Shown one piece after another: positions 62,993 to 64,000 of a stretch of DNA of 64,000 nucleotides. Each line of letters opens with the position of its first letter. Within the stretch, counting starts at the first letter, position 1. Origin of the DNA: Alphaproteobacteria bacterium (GTDB lineage Bacteria; Pseudomonadota; Alphaproteobacteria; Rhizobiales; Hyphomicrobiaceae); NCBI GenBank assembly GCA_019137195.1, contig JAGVSR010000064.1:1-64000 (forward strand), in the 5' to 3' direction. The notes under the pieces are model-generated. The model ran no database searches, had not been told where the DNA came from, and saw nothing but the letters and a program-made list of their open reading frames with translations. The position numbers were made by a program, and so were the translations under genes.

Positions 62993-64000
62993 ATGACGAG
63001 CCACCTTTACGGTGGAACCGCACGGCCGTTTTCACGCGCTGCGGAGCCGGAAGATCCCCTCTCTCATCCCGAGTTCGCCGGTCCGGCCCCGGTGAAGCGC
63101 GACTTGAAGAAGCTTTTTCTCGTGACGGGCCTCGGCGCGCTGTCGTGGGTCGCGACCTACGTCGGCATGCTCGAGCTCATCGAAGCCAACATGGGCGACC
63201 TGCCGCTCGTTCACAAAGCCATCATCGGCTTCTCGGTCGCCATGCTGATGACGATGATCATCTGGCTCCTCGACCAGATGTTCGCGCCGCACGGGTTGTT
63301 GACCAAGCTCACCTACGTCGCGGGCTACCTGTTCCTCACCATCATCTCGGTCGGCTTCGGATTCGGCTTCTACTGGAAGGTGCTCGAGAGCCGGTCGGAA
63401 AGCTCGCGCTCGGCGGAATCGGCGGTGACGCAGGTGCAGACCTCTCTCCACGCCGCCTCGACGCGGCTCGAGCAGCTCAACGCGACGCTGGTTCAGCTCG
63501 CGGCCGTATCAAGCGAGAAGGCGACGCTCGAGCGCGACAAGGGCACCTCGTGCCCCAACTCGAAGCCCGGTGACGGACCTCGCCGCAAGATGCGCGACGA
63601 GGACGCGGCGCGGTTCTCGTTCGCCTCGGACTTCGTCAAGGGGCGGGTCGAGGCCGTCAACGCCGACATGGCAGGCCTCAACGCCGACCTTGCAAAGATC
63701 GCATCGGCCGACGCCTCGACGTTCGACGCCAAGTCCGGTACGCGCAACGAGTTCATGAAGGCGTTGTCGCGCAAGCTCGACATGACGGTGACGGGCTTCA
63801 ACGCATTCCGCACCGATCCGCAATTGCGCCAGCTGCGCACCGACCTCGACGAGCGGGCGCTGCGTTCGACCTTCGGCGATCCGAAGTCGGGCGGCTTCGT
63901 GTGTCCGGACCCGCAGCTGCAGCAGGCTCTGAAAGGCGCCGTGCGCGCCATCGACCAGCTGCCCGAGCTCAAGAAGCCCGAGATCGCTGCCGTCGAGGGC
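62993..64000 (+). CDS. Membrane/coiled-coil protein of unknown function (truncated by window end)
   Basis: The frame is open from the ATG at 62993 to the edge, 336 residues so far. After a polar N-terminus it has three hydrophobic segments (about 41-63, 75-94, 106-128), then a coiled coil (about 130-175, SSRSAESAVTQVQTSLHAAS) and a long hydrophilic region with two isolated Cys (TSCPNSK, FVCPDPQ). This resembles bacterial membrane proteins whose coiled coil reaches into the periplasm or cytoplasm, but I recognise no family. The stop lies beyond the window. It is divergent from ppk2. Confidence 0.8.
   Translation, partial: MTSHLYGGTARPFSRAAEPEDPLSHPEFAGPAPVKRDLKKLFLVTGLGALSWVATYVGMLELIEANMGDLPLVHKAIIGFSVAMLMTMIIWLLDQMFAPHGLLTKLTYVAGYLFLTIISVGFGFGFYWKVLESRSESSRSAESAVTQVQTSLHAASTRLEQLNATLVQLAAVSSEKATLERDKGTSCPNSKPGDGPRRKMRDEDAARFSFASDFVKGRVEAVNADMAGLNADLAKIASADASTFDAKSGTRNEFMKALSRKLDMTVTGFNAFRTDPQLRQLRTDLDERALRSTFGDPKSGGFVCPDPQLQQALKGAVRAIDQLPELKKPEIAAVEG

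Overview
The window looks like chromosomal DNA of a GC-rich alphaproteobacterium, most likely of the Rhizobiales/Hyphomicrobiales. The reasons are a gene encoding a TIGR02300-type FYDLNR protein beside aroA, an MmcB-type DNA-repair protein, the Uup/LepA/TypA/MutM housekeeping set, strong third-codon GC, and scattered GC-rich palindromic repeats. This placement is inferred from gene content; no rRNA or ribosomal-protein gene is present to test it.

Layout: 1-1.5 kb is the end of a small phage-like or integrated element (three overlapping genes, the last an adenine-type DNA methyltransferase) that stops just short of the 3' end of a tRNA-Ala(CGC) gene. 1.7-5.5 kb holds an AHSA1/SRPBCC protein, a bacterial SET-domain protein and PEP synthase (ppsA). 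5.6-14.5 kb is a catabolic locus: APH-type small-molecule kinase, SDR, APC permease, isochorismatase-family amidase, an adenosylcobalamin-dependent diol-dehydratase small subunit, a fused large+medium diol-dehydratase subunit, and a divergent class III PLP enzyme. It may serve to degrade a diol or amino alcohol.

14.7-23.1 kb is a peptide-modification island: zinc peptidase, DUF2126 transglutaminase, circularly permuted ATP-grasp fused to alpha-E, and a second transglutaminase. Two large palindromes lie inside it. 23.1-31.9 kb holds propionyl-CoA synthetase, a second SDR, a polyamine-type ABC transporter (binding protein, ATPase, two permeases) and a gamma-aminobutyraldehyde-type dehydrogenase, probably for putrescine or related amines. 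32.1-37.0 kb is a Gld-like ABC export operon with a DUF4340 protein.

37.3-48.6 kb is mostly housekeeping: uup, tRNA-Ala(GGC), the TIGR02300 gene, aroA, lepA, mmcB, and a Lon-like protease coupled to a UspA-like protein. 49.0-55.2 kb is one 2044-residue secreted RTX protein with seven N-terminal propeller-type repeats and sixteen RTX supermodules. 55.9-64 kb carries mutM, typA, an MltB-type lytic transglycosylase, a tandem pair of related membrane proteins, PPK2 and a membrane/coiled-coil gene cut by the window end.

The most unusual items are the fused B12-dependent dehydratase locus, the ATP-grasp/alpha-E/transglutaminase island with its palindromes, the propeller-RTX protein, and two tandem duplications that copy the stop-codon end of a gene. 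No CRISPR array, complete insertion sequence, rRNA operon or replication origin was seen.
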